From Desulfobacterales bacterium (GTDB taxonomy: Bacteria > Desulfobacterota > Desulfobacteria > Desulfobacterales > JALSRD01): a DNA stretch of 61,120 nucleotides. Shown here piece after piece: positions 44,030 to 53,762 of this stretch. Position 1 is the stretch's first letter. Each line of letters begins with the position of its first letter. The stretch lies in the NCBI GenBank assembly GCA_026984935.1, contig JALSRD010000042.1:1-61120 (forward strand). The letters run 5' to 3'. The position numbers were made by a program, and so were the translations under genes. Under the pieces are notes generated by a model. It saw only the letters and a program-made list of their open reading frames with translations. It had not been told where the DNA came from and did no database searches.

Positions 44030-44868
44030 TGGCCCTTTCGTTTTATCCGGGATGTTCGCTGGAAGGCATGGCCAACGATTACGCACGTTCCATCACCGCT
44101 GTGTTCGAAGATCTGGGCATCGACCTGGTCGAAATCGACGACTGGTCCTGTTGCGGCTCCACGGCGGCCCACAGCCTTGACGAAACCATGTCCGTGGCAC
44201 TGCCGGCACGCAATCTGGCCGCCGCCGGAGAGATGGGCCTGGATATCGTCTCACCCTGCGCCATGTGCTTCAACCGCCTGCGATACGCCCAGCTGATGCT
44301 GAAACGCAGGTCCTTCGACATCCCCTGGCAGGTGGATACGGACTTTGCGGTGCATGATATGACCCGCTTTCTGGCCGCACCGGACATGCTGGCGCAGATC
44401 CGAAAGCGCGTGGTGCGGCCGCTGGCGAATCTTAAAACGGTCTGTTACTACGGCTGCCAGATGGTCAGGCCGCCGAGCATCACGGGCTACACGGACTTCG
44501 AAAACCCCCAGACACTGGATGCCATCATGGACGCCGTCGGAGCCCAGGTCAAAGACTGGTCCTACAAGTCGACCTGCTGCGGAGCCAGCATCGGTATCGG
44601 CCGCCGCGAAATCCGGGACACCCTGACCAACCGCATCCTGGACAAGGCCGCACATACCGGCGCCGAGGCCATCGTCGTGTCCTGCCCGCTGTGCCAGGCC
44701 AACCTGGACACCGTCCCGCGCCGGCCCGGAGCCGGCCGCCTGCCGGTTTTCTACTTTACCGAACTGATGCGCCTGGCCTTCCGGCCGGCGGCCGAGGCCG
44801 GCTGGTTTCGCGCGCATCTTACCAACCCGCTGCCGCTGCTGAACACCAAGGGGCTCGTGGCGGCTTAA
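44029..44868 (+). CDS. hdrB: Heterodisulfide reductase-like subunit B (double CCG domain)
   Basis: A 279-residue protein with two complete CCG (cysteine-rich) domains: 'SCCGSTAAH' with 'SPCAMC', and 'YYGC' with 'STCCGASIG' and 'SCPLCQ'. In HdrB these hold the non-cubane [4Fe-4S] clusters that cleave a disulfide. In this type of organism the substrate need not be CoM-S-S-CoB. It is coupled to hdrC by a TGATG junction and lies 17 bases before hdrA. Confidence 0.92.
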   Translation: MALSFYPGCSLEGMANDYARSITAVFEDLGIDLVEIDDWSCCGSTAAHSLDETMSVALPARNLAAAGEMGLDIVSPCAMCFNRLRYAQLMLKRRSFDIPWQVDTDFAVHDMTRFLAAPDMLAQIRKRVVRPLANLKTVCYYGCQMVRPPSITGYTDFENPQTLDAIMDAVGAQVKDWSYKSTCCGASIGIGRREIRDTLTNRILDKAAHTGAEAIVVSCPLCQANLDTVPRRPGAGRLPVFYFTELMRLAFRPAAEAGWFRAHLTNPLPLLNTKGLVAA

Positions 44869-44885
44869 AGCGGCACACAGCTAAG

Positions 44886-47681
44886 ATGAAGAATACAGCG
44901 CATCCGCACATCTCGGGCAAGGCCCTGGTCGTGGGCGGCGGTATCGGCGGCATCCAGTGCGCGCTGGACCTGGCCGACACCGGGTTTTACGTCTACCTTT
45001 TGGAAAAATCCGCCAGCGTGGGCGGCACCATGGCGAGGCTGGACAAGACCTTCCCGACCAACGACTGCTCCACCTGCATGATTTCGCCCAAGCTGGTCCA
45101 GGTGGCGCGCCATCGGAACATCGAGATCCTGACCCTGAGCCGGCTGGCCGCGCTAAGCGGCAAGCCCGGCAATTTCCGTGCACAAATCGAAAAGCAGCCC
45201 CGCTACGTCGACCATGAAAAGTGCATCGCCTGCGGCGCCTGCGCCCAAAAATGCCCCCAGAAAGTGCCCGACCCCTTCAACGGCGGACTTTCCATGCGCA
45301 AGGCGGCCTACCTGACCTTCCCCCAGGCGGTACCCCTCAAGTACGCCATCGATGCCCAGAACTGTCTCTATTTGACCCGCGGGAAATGCGGTCTGTGCCG
45401 CAAGATATGCCCCACCCGCGCCATCGCCTACGACCAGCAGCCGGAGACGCTGGAGCTGACCGTGGGCGCTGTGGTGCTGTGCACGGGATTTGAACTGGCC
45501 CTCACACGGCAAAACGGCGAGTACGGCTATGACCGCTACCGCAATGTCGTCAGCTCGCTGCAGTACGAGCGCATGCTGTCGGCCACCGGGCCTTACGGCG
45601 GCCACGTGCGCCGGCCATCGGACGGCCGCACGCCGCGCAGGGTGGCCTGGATCCAGTGCGTCCTGTCCCGCGACCCGTCGCGCAACCGCCCGTTTTGCTC
45701 GGCCGTCTGCTGCATGCACGCGGCCAAGCAGGCCGTTTTAACCCGCCAGCACGATCCCGACAGCCAGGCCACGATATACTTCATGGATGTGCGCGCCCAT
45801 GGCAAGGGCTTTGACGACTACATCGAACGCGCACGCGCACACTACGGCGTGCACTACAAGCGTTCCATGATCTCCCAGGTTTACCTCGAACCGGATTCGG
45901 AAGACCTGATCATCGAAACCTTCGACCACCACCTGAACCGCAAGGTGGAGGAAACCTACGACCTGGTGGTGCTTTCATCGGGGTTCAAGCCTTCAGAGGC
46001 CTTCGGCGACCTGGCGAAGCGTCTGGAAATCGACACAAACCCCTATGGGTTTGCGCTCACCGACTTCCAACACCCAGTACACACCTCCCGGCCAGGGGTC
46101 TTCGTATGCGGCGCCACCGAAACCCCCAAGGACATTCCCGAGACCGTCATCCAGGCGGGAGCGGCCGCGGCCGAAGCCGCCGCCCTGGTGCATCCTGCAC
46201 GGCACCGGGATGTCACCAGCGAAACGACCCCGCCGGAGCGGGCGCTGGACGCCGAACCGCGCATCGGGGTGTTCGTCTGCCATTGCGGCAGCAACATCGC
46301 AGGCGTCGTCGACATCGAAAAAACCGTGGCTTACGCCAAAACGCTGCCCCACGTGGCCTACGCCGACCATTTCCTCTTTTCCTGCTCCAACGATACGCTG
46401 CAGAAAATGGAAGCTCTGATCCGCGATAAGCGCTTGAACCGCATCGTTGTGGCCGCCTGTTCACCGCGCACCCACGAACCGCTGTTTCAAAGCGTGCTGC
46501 AGAAAGCAGGCGTAAATCCCTACCTTTTCGAACTGGCCAGCATCCGGGACCAGTGTTCCTGGGTCCACAGCGACGATCCGGCCAAGGCCACAGCCAAATC
46601 CATGGACCTGATCCGTGCCAGCACGGCGCGCGCCGCGCGCCTGGAAGCGCTCAGCGACCATACTTACAGCGTTACCAAAACAGGTCTGGTCATCGGCGCC
46701 GGCATCGCCGGCATGACCGCCGCCCTGGCACTGGCGGACCAGGGATTTGCGGTGCACCTGGTGGAAAAAGAAGGTTCCCTGGGAGGTTTCGCCAACAACC
46801 TGACCGGCACCCTGGAAGGCAACTCGCCGGCCGCTCTGGTGCATGCGCTCGCCGAACGGATCAAGACCCACCGCAACGTTTACCTGCACCTCGGAAGCCA
46901 ACTGGTCGCCCACCGGGGCCACATGGGCGCATTCGAAGGCGCCATCCGGACGACTTCCGGAGAAGAGGCCATCCAGTACGGCGCCGTGGTGGTCGCCACC
47001 GGCGGCAGCGCCTACACCCCGACCGAATACCTCTACGGCCGGGACGAACGTGTCGTCACCCAGGTGGAACTCTCCCGGCGCCTGCAGACCGATCCCGGCT
47101 GGGCCCGCGGGCTGCGCCAGGTGGTCATGATCCAGTGCGTGGGCTCGCGCAACGAAGCGTTTCCCTTCTGCAGCCGGGTCTGCTGTTCGGCGGCGGTGAA
47201 AAATGCTCTGCTTTTAAAGGAGCTCGATCCCGGGATAAATCTCGTGGTGCTGTACCGCGACGTACGCACCTTCGCCTTCAAGGAGCTCTACTATTTGAAG
47301 GCCCGGCGCCGGGGCGTGCTCTTCTTCCGCTACATTCCCCAAGCGCCGCCGGAGGTCCACCGCGAAAACGGCACGCTGGTCGTCGACTTCACCGACCGCA
47401 GTTCGCATCAGGATTTTGGTATTCAGCCCGACCTGCTGGTTTTGAGCGCCGGCATCCGTCCCAACGCGGGTACCGCGCAAATTGCCGACCTGCTCAAACT
47501 GCCGACCACCGAAGAGGGGTTTTTCCTGGAAGCGCACGTCAAGCTGCGGCCGGTGGAAATGGCCACGGCCGGCATCTTCATCGCCGGTCTGGCCCACAGC
47601 CCGAGATTCATCGAGGAAACGCTCACCATGGCCAGAGCGCCGCCCAGCAGGCCGCCAAGATCCTGTGCCGCGGGCAGATGA
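44886..47681 (+). CDS. hdrA: Heterodisulfide reductase-like subunit A (FAD, 4Fe-4S), frame interrupted near the 3' end
   Basis: 931 residues as read. An FAD-binding 'VVGGGIGGIQ' lies near residue 15, then 'NDCSTCMISPKL', a [4Fe-4S] insert 'CIACGACAQKCP' with 'CGLCRKICP' (~113-180), a central 'CHCGSNIAG' region (~465), and a second flavin/nucleotide domain 'VIGAGIAGMTAA' (~602). This duplicated form occurs in HdrA linked to electron bifurcation. After 'FIEETLTMAR' the frame goes astray (APPSRPPRS...) and stops at 47681. One base added in the GCGCCGCCC run near 47640 would continue as 'AAQQAAKIL' into the ferredoxin domain encoded next. ATG at 44886 opens the recognisable protein. Confidence 0.88.
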   Translation: MKNTAHPHISGKALVVGGGIGGIQCALDLADTGFYVYLLEKSASVGGTMARLDKTFPTNDCSTCMISPKLVQVARHRNIEILTLSRLAALSGKPGNFRAQIEKQPRYVDHEKCIACGACAQKCPQKVPDPFNGGLSMRKAAYLTFPQAVPLKYAIDAQNCLYLTRGKCGLCRKICPTRAIAYDQQPETLELTVGAVVLCTGFELALTRQNGEYGYDRYRNVVSSLQYERMLSATGPYGGHVRRPSDGRTPRRVAWIQCVLSRDPSRNRPFCSAVCCMHAAKQAVLTRQHDPDSQATIYFMDVRAHGKGFDDYIERARAHYGVHYKRSMISQVYLEPDSEDLIIETFDHHLNRKVEETYDLVVLSSGFKPSEAFGDLAKRLEIDTNPYGFALTDFQHPVHTSRPGVFVCGATETPKDIPETVIQAGAAAAEAAALVHPARHRDVTSETTPPERALDAEPRIGVFVCHCGSNIAGVVDIEKTVAYAKTLPHVAYADHFLFSCSNDTLQKMEALIRDKRLNRIVVAACSPRTHEPLFQSVLQKAGVNPYLFELASIRDQCSWVHSDDPAKATAKSMDLIRASTARAARLEALSDHTYSVTKTGLVIGAGIAGMTAALALADQGFAVHLVEKEGSLGGFANNLTGTLEGNSPAALVHALAERIKTHRNVYLHLGSQLVAHRGHMGAFEGAIRTTSGEEAIQYGAVVVATGGSAYTPTEYLYGRDERVVTQVELSRRLQTDPGWARGLRQVVMIQCVGSRNEAFPFCSRVCCSAAVKNALLLKELDPGINLVVLYRDVRTFAFKELYYLKARRRGVLFFRYIPQAPPEVHRENGTLVVDFTDRSSHQDFGIQPDLLVLSAGIRPNAGTAQIADLLKLPTTEEGFFLEAHVKLRPVEMATAGIFIAGLAHSPRFIEETLTMARAPPSRPPRSCAAGR

Positions 47682-47923
47682 CCACATCGGCGGCCGTGGC
47701 CGAAGTTGATGTGCAAAAATGCACGGCCTGCCTGGTGTGCGTGCGGGTCTGCCCCTTCGGCGCACCGTACATCGGCGACGAAGGGGTCTCCTGCATCCCG
47801 CCGTCCGCCTGTATGGGCTGCGGCATCTGCACTGCCGAGTGCCCGGCCGGCGCCATCACCCTGAAGCACAGCACCGACGACCAGATCACGGCAAAAATTG
47901 ACGCCCTGCTGGAAAATCCCTGA
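47678..47923 (+). CDS. Two-cluster ferredoxin domain, displaced C-terminus of HdrA
   Basis: 81 residues if started at the ATG at 47678, which overlaps the hdrA TGA (ATGA). It has 'CTACLVCVRVCP' and 'CMGCGICTAECP', then 'TDDQITAKIDALLENP', the usual ending of HdrA proteins that carry a C-terminal dicluster ferredoxin. The same frame is open upstream and matches the HdrA C-terminal helix ('QQAAKILCRGQM'), so the piece is the natural end of HdrA shifted by one base. Either a sequencing or assembly deletion, a real mutation, or a split gene translated by coupling. The evidence cannot separate these. Confidence 0.7.
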   Translation: MTTSAAVAEVDVQKCTACLVCVRVCPFGAPYIGDEGVSCIPPSACMGCGICTAECPAGAITLKHSTDDQITAKIDALLENP

Positions 47924-48049
47924 CGCCCGGCAGAAGAAGACCGGCAGCTTTTGCCACAAGACCGGAGGGGCCCTTCATGGTGTGTGCTCCGGGAGTTTTT
48001 TGCGGGCGGCATGGCGCGTTCGGGGAGAAGGTGACCGCTCAGCCGGTTT

Positions 48050-49111
48050 TCATACGAAAACCAGGCGCAGTGAACCCTCGCCGGGGACCACGCGGCCGAT
48101 ACGGCACGCCGCCGACACGCCGGCCTGCTGCAAAGCCGCTGCCAAGGAATCCGCCTGCTCCGGCGGCAGGGATACCAGCAGGCCGCCGCTGGTCTGGGGG
48201 TCGAACACGATCTGGCGGTGCCAGTCGGGCACGCTGGTGTCAAACCGCGTCGCCGCCGCTGTCAGTTCGCGGTTATAGGCGTTGACCCCGGTGTTCATGC
48301 CCTTTTCGTACATTTCCAGGGCCTCGGCCATCACGGGCAGCCGGTCGATTCGTATTTCCAGGCAGACACCGGAGGCCGAAGCCATCTCGTAGCCGTGCCC
48401 GGCCAGGCCGAAACCGGTGACATCGGTGGCGGCATGGATCTCGTAGCCGGCCATGATCTCGGCAGCCTTCCGGTTGAGTGCCGTCAGGGTTTCGATGCAG
48501 GCGGCCATGGCCGCCGGCGATACCCACTTTTTGAGATTGGCGTTGAAAAGCACCCCGCTGCCCAGCGGTTTGGTCAAAACCAGCGCGTCGTCCACCCGCG
48601 CACCGGCGTTGCGCCAGATCTTCCGCGGATGGACCACACCGGTGACCGCCAGGCCGAACTTGGGCTCGTCGTCCTCCACGGTATGTCCGCCGGCCAGCAC
48701 CGCACCGGCCGCGCCGATCCTTTCCAGGGCACCGGCCACGATCTGCTGCAGCACCTGCGGGTCGAGCTTGTCCGGCGGGAAACAGATCAGGTTCAGGCAC
48801 ATCACGGGTTTGGCGCCCATGGCGTAGATATCGCTCAGGGAATTGGCCGCCGCGATCTGGCCGAACACGTATCCGTCATCCACCGGCGGAGTGATGAAGT
48901 CCGCGGTGCTCACCATGGCGATCTCCGGCGTCAGGCGGTAGATGCCGGCGTCATCGCTGGTGTCGAAACCGACCAGCAGATTGGGATCCTTCTCCCTGGG
49001 CAGATTTTTCAGAAGCGCTCCCAGCCCGACCGGGCTGACCTTGGCCGCTCAGCCGCAGGTTTTGGAGAGGCCCGTCAAGGTTGCCTTCCTGAAGATTTTC
49101 AGCGGAGCCAT
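48050..49111 (-). CDS. selD: Selenophosphate synthetase, itself a selenoprotein (in-frame UGA = Sec21)
   Basis: Read through one UGA, the frame gives 353 residues, the normal SelD length (E. coli 347). ATG at 49111 has GGAGG upstream. The N-terminus reads LSKTCG-Sec-AAKVSP, aligning Sec21 (codon 49049-49051) with catalytic Cys17 of E. coli SelD. It continues through 'VGFDTSDDAGIY', 'ADFITPPVDD', 'NSLSDIYAMGAKPV', 'GGHTVEDDEPKFG' and 'DVTGFGLAGH', all SelD signatures. A standard gene caller would start at 48916 and miss the active site. It makes selenophosphate from selenide and ATP for Sec-tRNA. Convergent with the hdr cluster. Confidence 0.93.
49022..49037 (-). promoter_or_regulatory. SECIS-like hairpin within selD
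   Basis: Starting 11 bases after the UGA, CAGCCC-GGTC-GGGCTG forms a perfect six-base-pair stem with loop GGUC, so the loop opens with G 18 bases past the UGA. This matches the general bacterial SECIS plan: short stem-loop 3' of the UGA with G at the loop start, bound by SelB. Confidence 0.7.
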
Positions 49112-49553
49112 AATTCTTTAAACCTCCTGTTGGTGCGGCGAAAAGCGGGAGATGCACCGGCTGCTGCCGGTTTTCGTCTGCCGCAACGCGTATCGCTTTG
49201 CAGACTGCCGCCGGCGGAAAATCAACGGCGCGCCGGCACGCGGGGACCACAATATAAAGCCGCCGGCCACCCTTGGCAAGCACTGTCTGGATTTTCACCC
49301 GGATTTGTGCTCCCGCCGGCCCCTGAACCTTTGTGCGGCTCGTTTCCCGGCAACCGGTGCGGCCGGGGCCAATCCCGCGACATGTGGCATTTGACATCCT
49401 CAGCCAAATTTAGCATACTTGCACCATGGGTGGCGTACCGCCGAAAGCGGCCGCATGTGCGCTGCTCATCGGAAAAGCGCTGCACCGGAATCAAAAAGAC
49501 GCGTCCAACGCTGCGTCCAATTCACGCCCCCTTCCCATGGGAGAAAACTGTTA
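49112..49553. other. Divergent intergenic region, 442 bases
   Basis: Lies between selD (minus) and the DUF255 gene (plus). No gene-like frame with a ribosome-binding site. A good plus-strand promoter is at 49391-49419. I see no obvious minus-strand promoter for selD. Confidence 0.6.
49391..49419 (+). promoter_or_regulatory. Sigma-70-type promoter for the DUF255 gene
   Basis: TTGACA (49391-49396), 17-base spacer, CATACT (49414-49419, 4 of 6). The leader would be ~130 bases. Confidence 0.5.
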
Positions 49554-51818
49554 ATGCGTTCCTGTCCGGTCATCACGGCGGTTGTGCTTTTCGCGGCCGT
49601 TTTCTACGGACCACTGCCGACGGCAGCCGGCGGCCCGGCCGGCGATGCCACCATCGCCGCCTTTGTCGCCGCACAGCGGGCCCTGGGCAAAACGCCCAAT
49701 CATTTGATCCATGAGAGCAGCCCCTACCTGCTGCTGCACGCCTTCAACCCGGTCAACTGGTACCCTTGGGGGGACGCCGCCTTTGAAAAGGCCCGCCGCG
49801 AGGACAAGCCCATTTTTTTGTCCATCGGCTACATGACCTGCCACTGGTGTCACGTCATGGCACGCGAATCCTTCAGTGACCCGCAGATCGCCGCGCTGCT
49901 GAACCGCTGCTTCGTCAGCATCAAGGTCGACCGTGAAGAGCGCCCGGATATCGACCGTATCTACATGGCCGCCACCCAGGCGCTGACCGGCAGCGGCGGC
50001 TGGCCCATGACGGTTTTCCTGACACCCGAGCGCCGGCCCTTTTATGCCGGCACCTATTTTCCGCCGCGGGCGCGCGACAACCTGCCCGGACTGGCCGACG
50101 TGCTGCGGGCCGTACACGGCAGCTGGATGGACAACCGCGGCAGAATTACGGCTTCAGCCAAAAAAATCACGGCCCTGCTGAAACGTGAGAACCAGTTTGC
50201 CGCCCGCAGCGCCGTGCCGGCGCAAACATTGCTGGCCAAGGCCTACCGCCAGTTCGCGGCACACTACGACCGGCAGTATGCCGGCTTCGGGCACTCGGCC
50301 AAGTTTCCCCGGCCGGTGGTCTTCAACTTCCTCCTGCGCTGGTACGCCCGCGACGGGCAGAAGGATGCGTTGGACATGACCCTGGCCACACTGCGGCGCA
50401 TGGCCGCCGGCGGCCTTCACGACGTCATCGGCGGCGGTTTCCACCGCTATGCCGTGGACCGCAGGTGGCGCGTACCGCACTTCGAAAAGATGCTCTACGA
50501 CCAGGCCCAACTGGCTGTCTCTTACCTGGAAGCCTACCAGATCAGTTCCGATGCATTTTTCGCCCGCATTGCAAGGGGTATCTTCGCATACGTGCTGCGT
50601 GACCTGACCGGCCCCGGCGGCGAATTCTACTCGGCCCAGGACGCCGACAGCCCCCTGCCCGATGATCCCCGCCGGGAAGGCGAAGGCGCCTACTACCTGT
50701 GGACCTATGGGGAAATCGAAAAAGCCCTGGGGAAACACGATGCCGCCATCTTCGGTTTCCGTTTCGGTATTCGCCGCAAAGGCAACGCGCCGGCGGATCC
50801 CGAAGGTGCATTCAAGGGCCAAAACATCCTCTACCAGGCCCGCTCGATCACCCGGACCGCCGACCGTTTCGGTATTGCGCCGCAAACGGTTCGCAGGATC
50901 ATCAAACACGGCCGGCAAAAGCTCTCTGCACTGCGCGCCAAAAGGCCGCCGCCACGGCTGGACGACAAGGCCCTTGCGGGCGAAAACGGTCTGATGATTT
51001 CAGCGCTGGCCCGTGGCTTTCAGGTCCTGGACGAACCCCGCTACCTGCATGCCGCCACACGCGCCGCCAGCTTTATCCTGGACAACCTGTACGACCGCTC
51101 CAGCGGTCGCCTGCTGCGCCGCTACCGCCGGGGAAAGGGCGGCATCGATGGACATCTGGAGGACTACGCCTTTTTGGTGCAGGGCCTGCTGGACCTGTAT
51201 GAAAGCACCTTCGATACTGCCTGGCTCAAGCGTGCCGGCAAGCTGACCGAGCACCTGATCGCGCACTTCTGGGACCCTGGCGGCGGGTTTTTCGAAACCG
51301 CCGGCACCGACACTGCACTGCTCATGCGCATGAAAGCCGACTACGACGGCCCGGAACCCAGCGGCAACTCCGTGGCGGCCCTGAACCTGCTGCGCCTGGC
51401 CCAGATGATCGGCCGTGGGAAATGGCGCGACCGGGCAGCCAAAATCCTGTCCGTATTCGGCCCGCACCTGCAGCAGTATCCGGCGGCCATGCCGCAGATG
51501 CTGGTGGCACTCGACGTTTACCGCAGCCGGCCGCGGCAGATCGTCGTGGCGGGCAGACCCGATGACCCCCGCACGCACCGCATGCTGCGATTCATCTACG
51601 CGCGCTTCGTGCCCGACAGGACCCTGCTTCTGGCAGACGGCGGTGCCGCCCAGCGGCAGCTGGCCGCGAACCTGCCCTTCGTGGCCGCCCTGCACATGAT
51701 CGGCGGCCGGCCCACCGCCTACGTGTGCCGCAACCACGTCTGCCGGCTGCCGACGTCCGACCTGAAGGTGCTGGCCAGGTTGTTGACCATTCCAACACGA
51801 AAAGGATCCGGAACATGA
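49554..51818 (+). CDS. DUF255 thioredoxin-fold / six-hairpin glycosidase-like protein (YyaL/SSP411 family)
   Basis: About 754 residues, with an N-terminal hydrophobic segment (residues 5-25) suggesting export, unusual since most relatives are cytoplasmic. Residues ~45-200 are the thioredoxin-like DUF255 domain with the hallmark 'NPVNWYPWG', '[15 protein letters not shown]', '[10 protein letters not shown]' and '[13 protein letters not shown]'. The rest is an alpha/alpha-barrel region ('[17 protein letters not shown]', '[13 protein letters not shown]', '[15 protein letters not shown]'). The biochemical role is unknown. The stop overlaps the next start (ATGA). Confidence 0.88.
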   Translation: MRSCPVITAVVLFAAVFYGPLPTAAGGPAGDATIAAFVAAQRALGKTPNHLIHESSPYLLLHAFNPVNWYPWGDAAFEKARREDKPIFLSIGYMTCHWCHVMARESFSDPQIAALLNRCFVSIKVDREERPDIDRIYMAATQALTGSGGWPMTVFLTPERRPFYAGTYFPPRARDNLPGLADVLRAVHGSWMDNRGRITASAKKITALLKRENQFAARSAVPAQTLLAKAYRQFAAHYDRQYAGFGHSAKFPRPVVFNFLLRWYARDGQKDALDMTLATLRRMAAGGLHDVIGGGFHRYAVDRRWRVPHFEKMLYDQAQLAVSYLEAYQISSDAFFARIARGIFAYVLRDLTGPGGEFYSAQDADSPLPDDPRREGEGAYYLWTYGEIEKALGKHDAAIFGFRFGIRRKGNAPADPEGAFKGQNILYQARSITRTADRFGIAPQTVRRIIKHGRQKLSALRAKRPPPRLDDKALAGENGLMISALARGFQVLDEPRYLHAATRAASFILDNLYDRSSGRLLRRYRRGKGGIDGHLEDYAFLVQGLLDLYESTFDTAWLKRAGKLTEHLIAHFWDPGGGFFETAGTDTALLMRMKADYDGPEPSGNSVAALNLLRLAQMIGRGKWRDRAAKILSVFGPHLQQYPAAMPQMLVALDVYRSRPRQIVVAGRPDDPRTHRMLRFIYARFVPDRTLLLADGGAAQRQLAANLPFVAALHMIGGRPTAYVCRNHVCRLPTSDLKVLARLLTIPTRKGSGT

Positions 51819-52321
51819 CCGCAAAACCTCCGCTCACCCGCCGCCAGGCCGTGGCAACGCTCAAGCGCTACGGCATCGAAGGACGCGATGTGTACCTGAT
51901 CGACATCATTCCGCTCATCGAAATGATCTGGGCGGACGGCAAAGTCCAGGAGGGTGAAATTGCCGTGCTAAAAGACTTCCTGCAAAAACACGTGGCCCGC
52001 ATCAACGCCATGGCCGGGTATCCGCTGCTTGACATGGCGCAGGCGCAGCGTTTTGCCGCAAGCTTCCTCAAGCGGCGTCCGGATGCCGCCCTTTTGCACG
52101 CCCTGCGCGAACTGGTGGCGCCGGTACGACTGGCTGCCGCGGACGAACGCCTGAGGGAAAATGTCAAAGAGAGCCTGCTGGCGGCCTGCCTGGATATCGC
52201 GGCATCTTCGGTGACTGTGTATCCTTACGGCCTGCACGAGCGTTTCGATACCCAAGAAAAGCGCTGCTTCTTTGAGATTCTGGACGAATTCGAAAACTAC
52301 CAGCCGCCACCAGGGGATTGA
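51815..52321 (+). CDS. TerB-like helical protein
   Basis: A 168-residue protein. Residues ~20-60 ('[26 protein letters not shown]') show the acidic helix pair of the TerB/DUF533-type fold, where 'ADGK...E' is the usual signature. The remainder is helical without motifs. Coupled to the DUF255 gene by a 4-base overlap. TerB proteins bind metal and are linked to stress and membrane processes; the role here is unknown. Confidence 0.65.
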   Translation: MTAKPPLTRRQAVATLKRYGIEGRDVYLIDIIPLIEMIWADGKVQEGEIAVLKDFLQKHVARINAMAGYPLLDMAQAQRFAASFLKRRPDAALLHALRELVAPVRLAAADERLRENVKESLLAACLDIAASSVTVYPYGLHERFDTQEKRCFFEILDEFENYQPPPGD

Positions 52322-52352
52322 ACCCGATGCATCCCGGCCTTCCGCTTTCGAC

Positions 52353-53762
52353 ATGAAAATCGCCTTTATGCACTACCACCTGAAGCCGGGCGGCGTGGCC
52401 ACGGTGCTGCACCAGCAGCTGCAGGCCGTCAGCAACAGCTGCCGGTGCCTGGTGCTCACCGGCCAAGCCCCGGCGTCGGCCATGCCGGCCGATGTGTGCG
52501 TGGTGCCGGGCCTGGGCTACGACCGCCGGCACCGTCTTGCGCAGCCGAAGAAAACGGCGCACGCCGTGAGGGACGCCATCTTATCCCGCTGGCCTGGCGG
52601 CTGTGACGTGCTGCACGTACACAACCCCCTGCTGGCCAAGAACAGCCATTTACTGGATATTTTGCAGCATCTGCAGCGAGAAGGCCTGCGCCTGTTTCTG
52701 CAGATCCACGATTTTGCCGAAGATGGCCGGCCGCGGGTTTACTTCCGCCGGGAGTACCCTGCAGACTGCCACTACGGGGTGATCAACGCCCGCGATTACC
52801 GGTTATTGCGGGACTGCGGACTGCGTACCGACGGGCTGCACCTGCTGCCCAATGCCGTAACACCGCCGGCCGCAGGCATGCCCGGCGCCCCCGTGCGGCC
52901 GCACGGCCTGCTGTATCCGGTACGCGCCATCCGCCGCAAAAACATCGGCGAAGCCATTTTGCTGAGCCTTTTTTTCGCCCCACCGCAGCCGCTGCGCATC
53001 ACACTGCCACCCAACAGCCCGGCGGATATGCCCGCCTACGAAAGATGGAAAGCACTGGCCGCGCAAGAGGGGCTCGATGTGCACTTCGAAGCCGGCCTTT
53101 CCCGAAATTTCGCCGGCCTGATGCGCAGCGCCGGGCTGGTTTTGACCACCAGCATCACCGAAGGCTTTGGTTTCTGCTTCATGGAACCCTGGCTCTACGA
53201 AAAGCCGCTGTGGGGGCGCATGCTGCCGGACATCTGCCGGGATTTTACCGGGAAAGGCGTCCGCCTGGATCACCTTTACACGAACCTGTGGGTACCCGCC
53301 GGCTGGATCCCCCCGGATGAATTTTTCGACCGCTGGCGCAAAGCCGCGACAGAAGCCGCGCAGGCCTTCGGCCGGCGTCTGACGGAAGATGCCCTGAAAG
53401 AGGCTTTTGCGGCCCTCACGGCCCGCAATCGTGTTGATTTCGGCATGCTGGATGAAACCCTGCAACGCCGGGTCGTGCGCAAGCTCCTGCAGCAAAGTCG
53501 GCACCTGGATGTCCTGAGGCGGCTGAACCCGTTTCTGCAGCATACCGAGCGCCTGCCCTGCAGCCCTGAAGTCATCGCCCACAATGCGCATATCATCCGC
53601 AAAAACTACAATCTGCAGGTTTACGGCCACAGGCTGCTGGCCATCTACCGCCAGGTCTGCAGCCGGGCGGTGCGCCAGCGCATCGACAAGGCGAAGCTGC
53701 TGGACTTTTTCTTCGACCTGCGGCAGCTCAGCCTGCTGAAGTGGGGCCGCGATGAAGCCTAG
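52353..53762 (+). CDS. GT-B fold glycosyltransferase (GT4-like)
   Basis: A 469-residue soluble protein. N-terminal 'MHYHLKPGGVATVLHQQ' is the Gly-rich loop of GT-B retaining enzymes. 'DVLHVHNPLLAKNSHLL' and a C-terminal 'SITEGFGFCFMEPW' with the E-x7-E motif support GT4. The last ~110 residues form an extra helical domain. The donor and acceptor are unknown. Starts 31 bases after the TerB-like gene without a strong ribosome-binding site; ends inside the HAD gene. Position near a glucosyl-3-phosphoglycerate synthase suggests sugar-solute metabolism. Confidence 0.78.
   Translation: MKIAFMHYHLKPGGVATVLHQQLQAVSNSCRCLVLTGQAPASAMPADVCVVPGLGYDRRHRLAQPKKTAHAVRDAILSRWPGGCDVLHVHNPLLAKNSHLLDILQHLQREGLRLFLQIHDFAEDGRPRVYFRREYPADCHYGVINARDYRLLRDCGLRTDGLHLLPNAVTPPAAGMPGAPVRPHGLLYPVRAIRRKNIGEAILLSLFFAPPQPLRITLPPNSPADMPAYERWKALAAQEGLDVHFEAGLSRNFAGLMRSAGLVLTTSITEGFGFCFMEPWLYEKPLWGRMLPDICRDFTGKGVRLDHLYTNLWVPAGWIPPDEFFDRWRKAATEAAQAFGRRLTEDALKEAFAALTARNRVDFGMLDETLQRRVVRKLLQQSRHLDVLRRLNPFLQHTERLPCSPEVIAHNAHIIRKNYNLQVYGHRLLAIYRQVCSRAVRQRIDKAKLLDFFFDLRQLSLLKWGRDEA

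Noticed and set aside
46553-47641. The frame carrying the ferredoxin, open ~1.1 kb upstream inside hdrA
   Set aside because: Only the last part (from ~47640) resembles a protein; the upstream portion is an out-of-frame shadow of HdrA.
47679-47681. Possibility that the hdrA TGA encodes selenocysteine
   Set aside because: Reading through in the same frame gives no ferredoxin motif; the expected HdrA continuation is in another frame, so a frameshift or split explains it.
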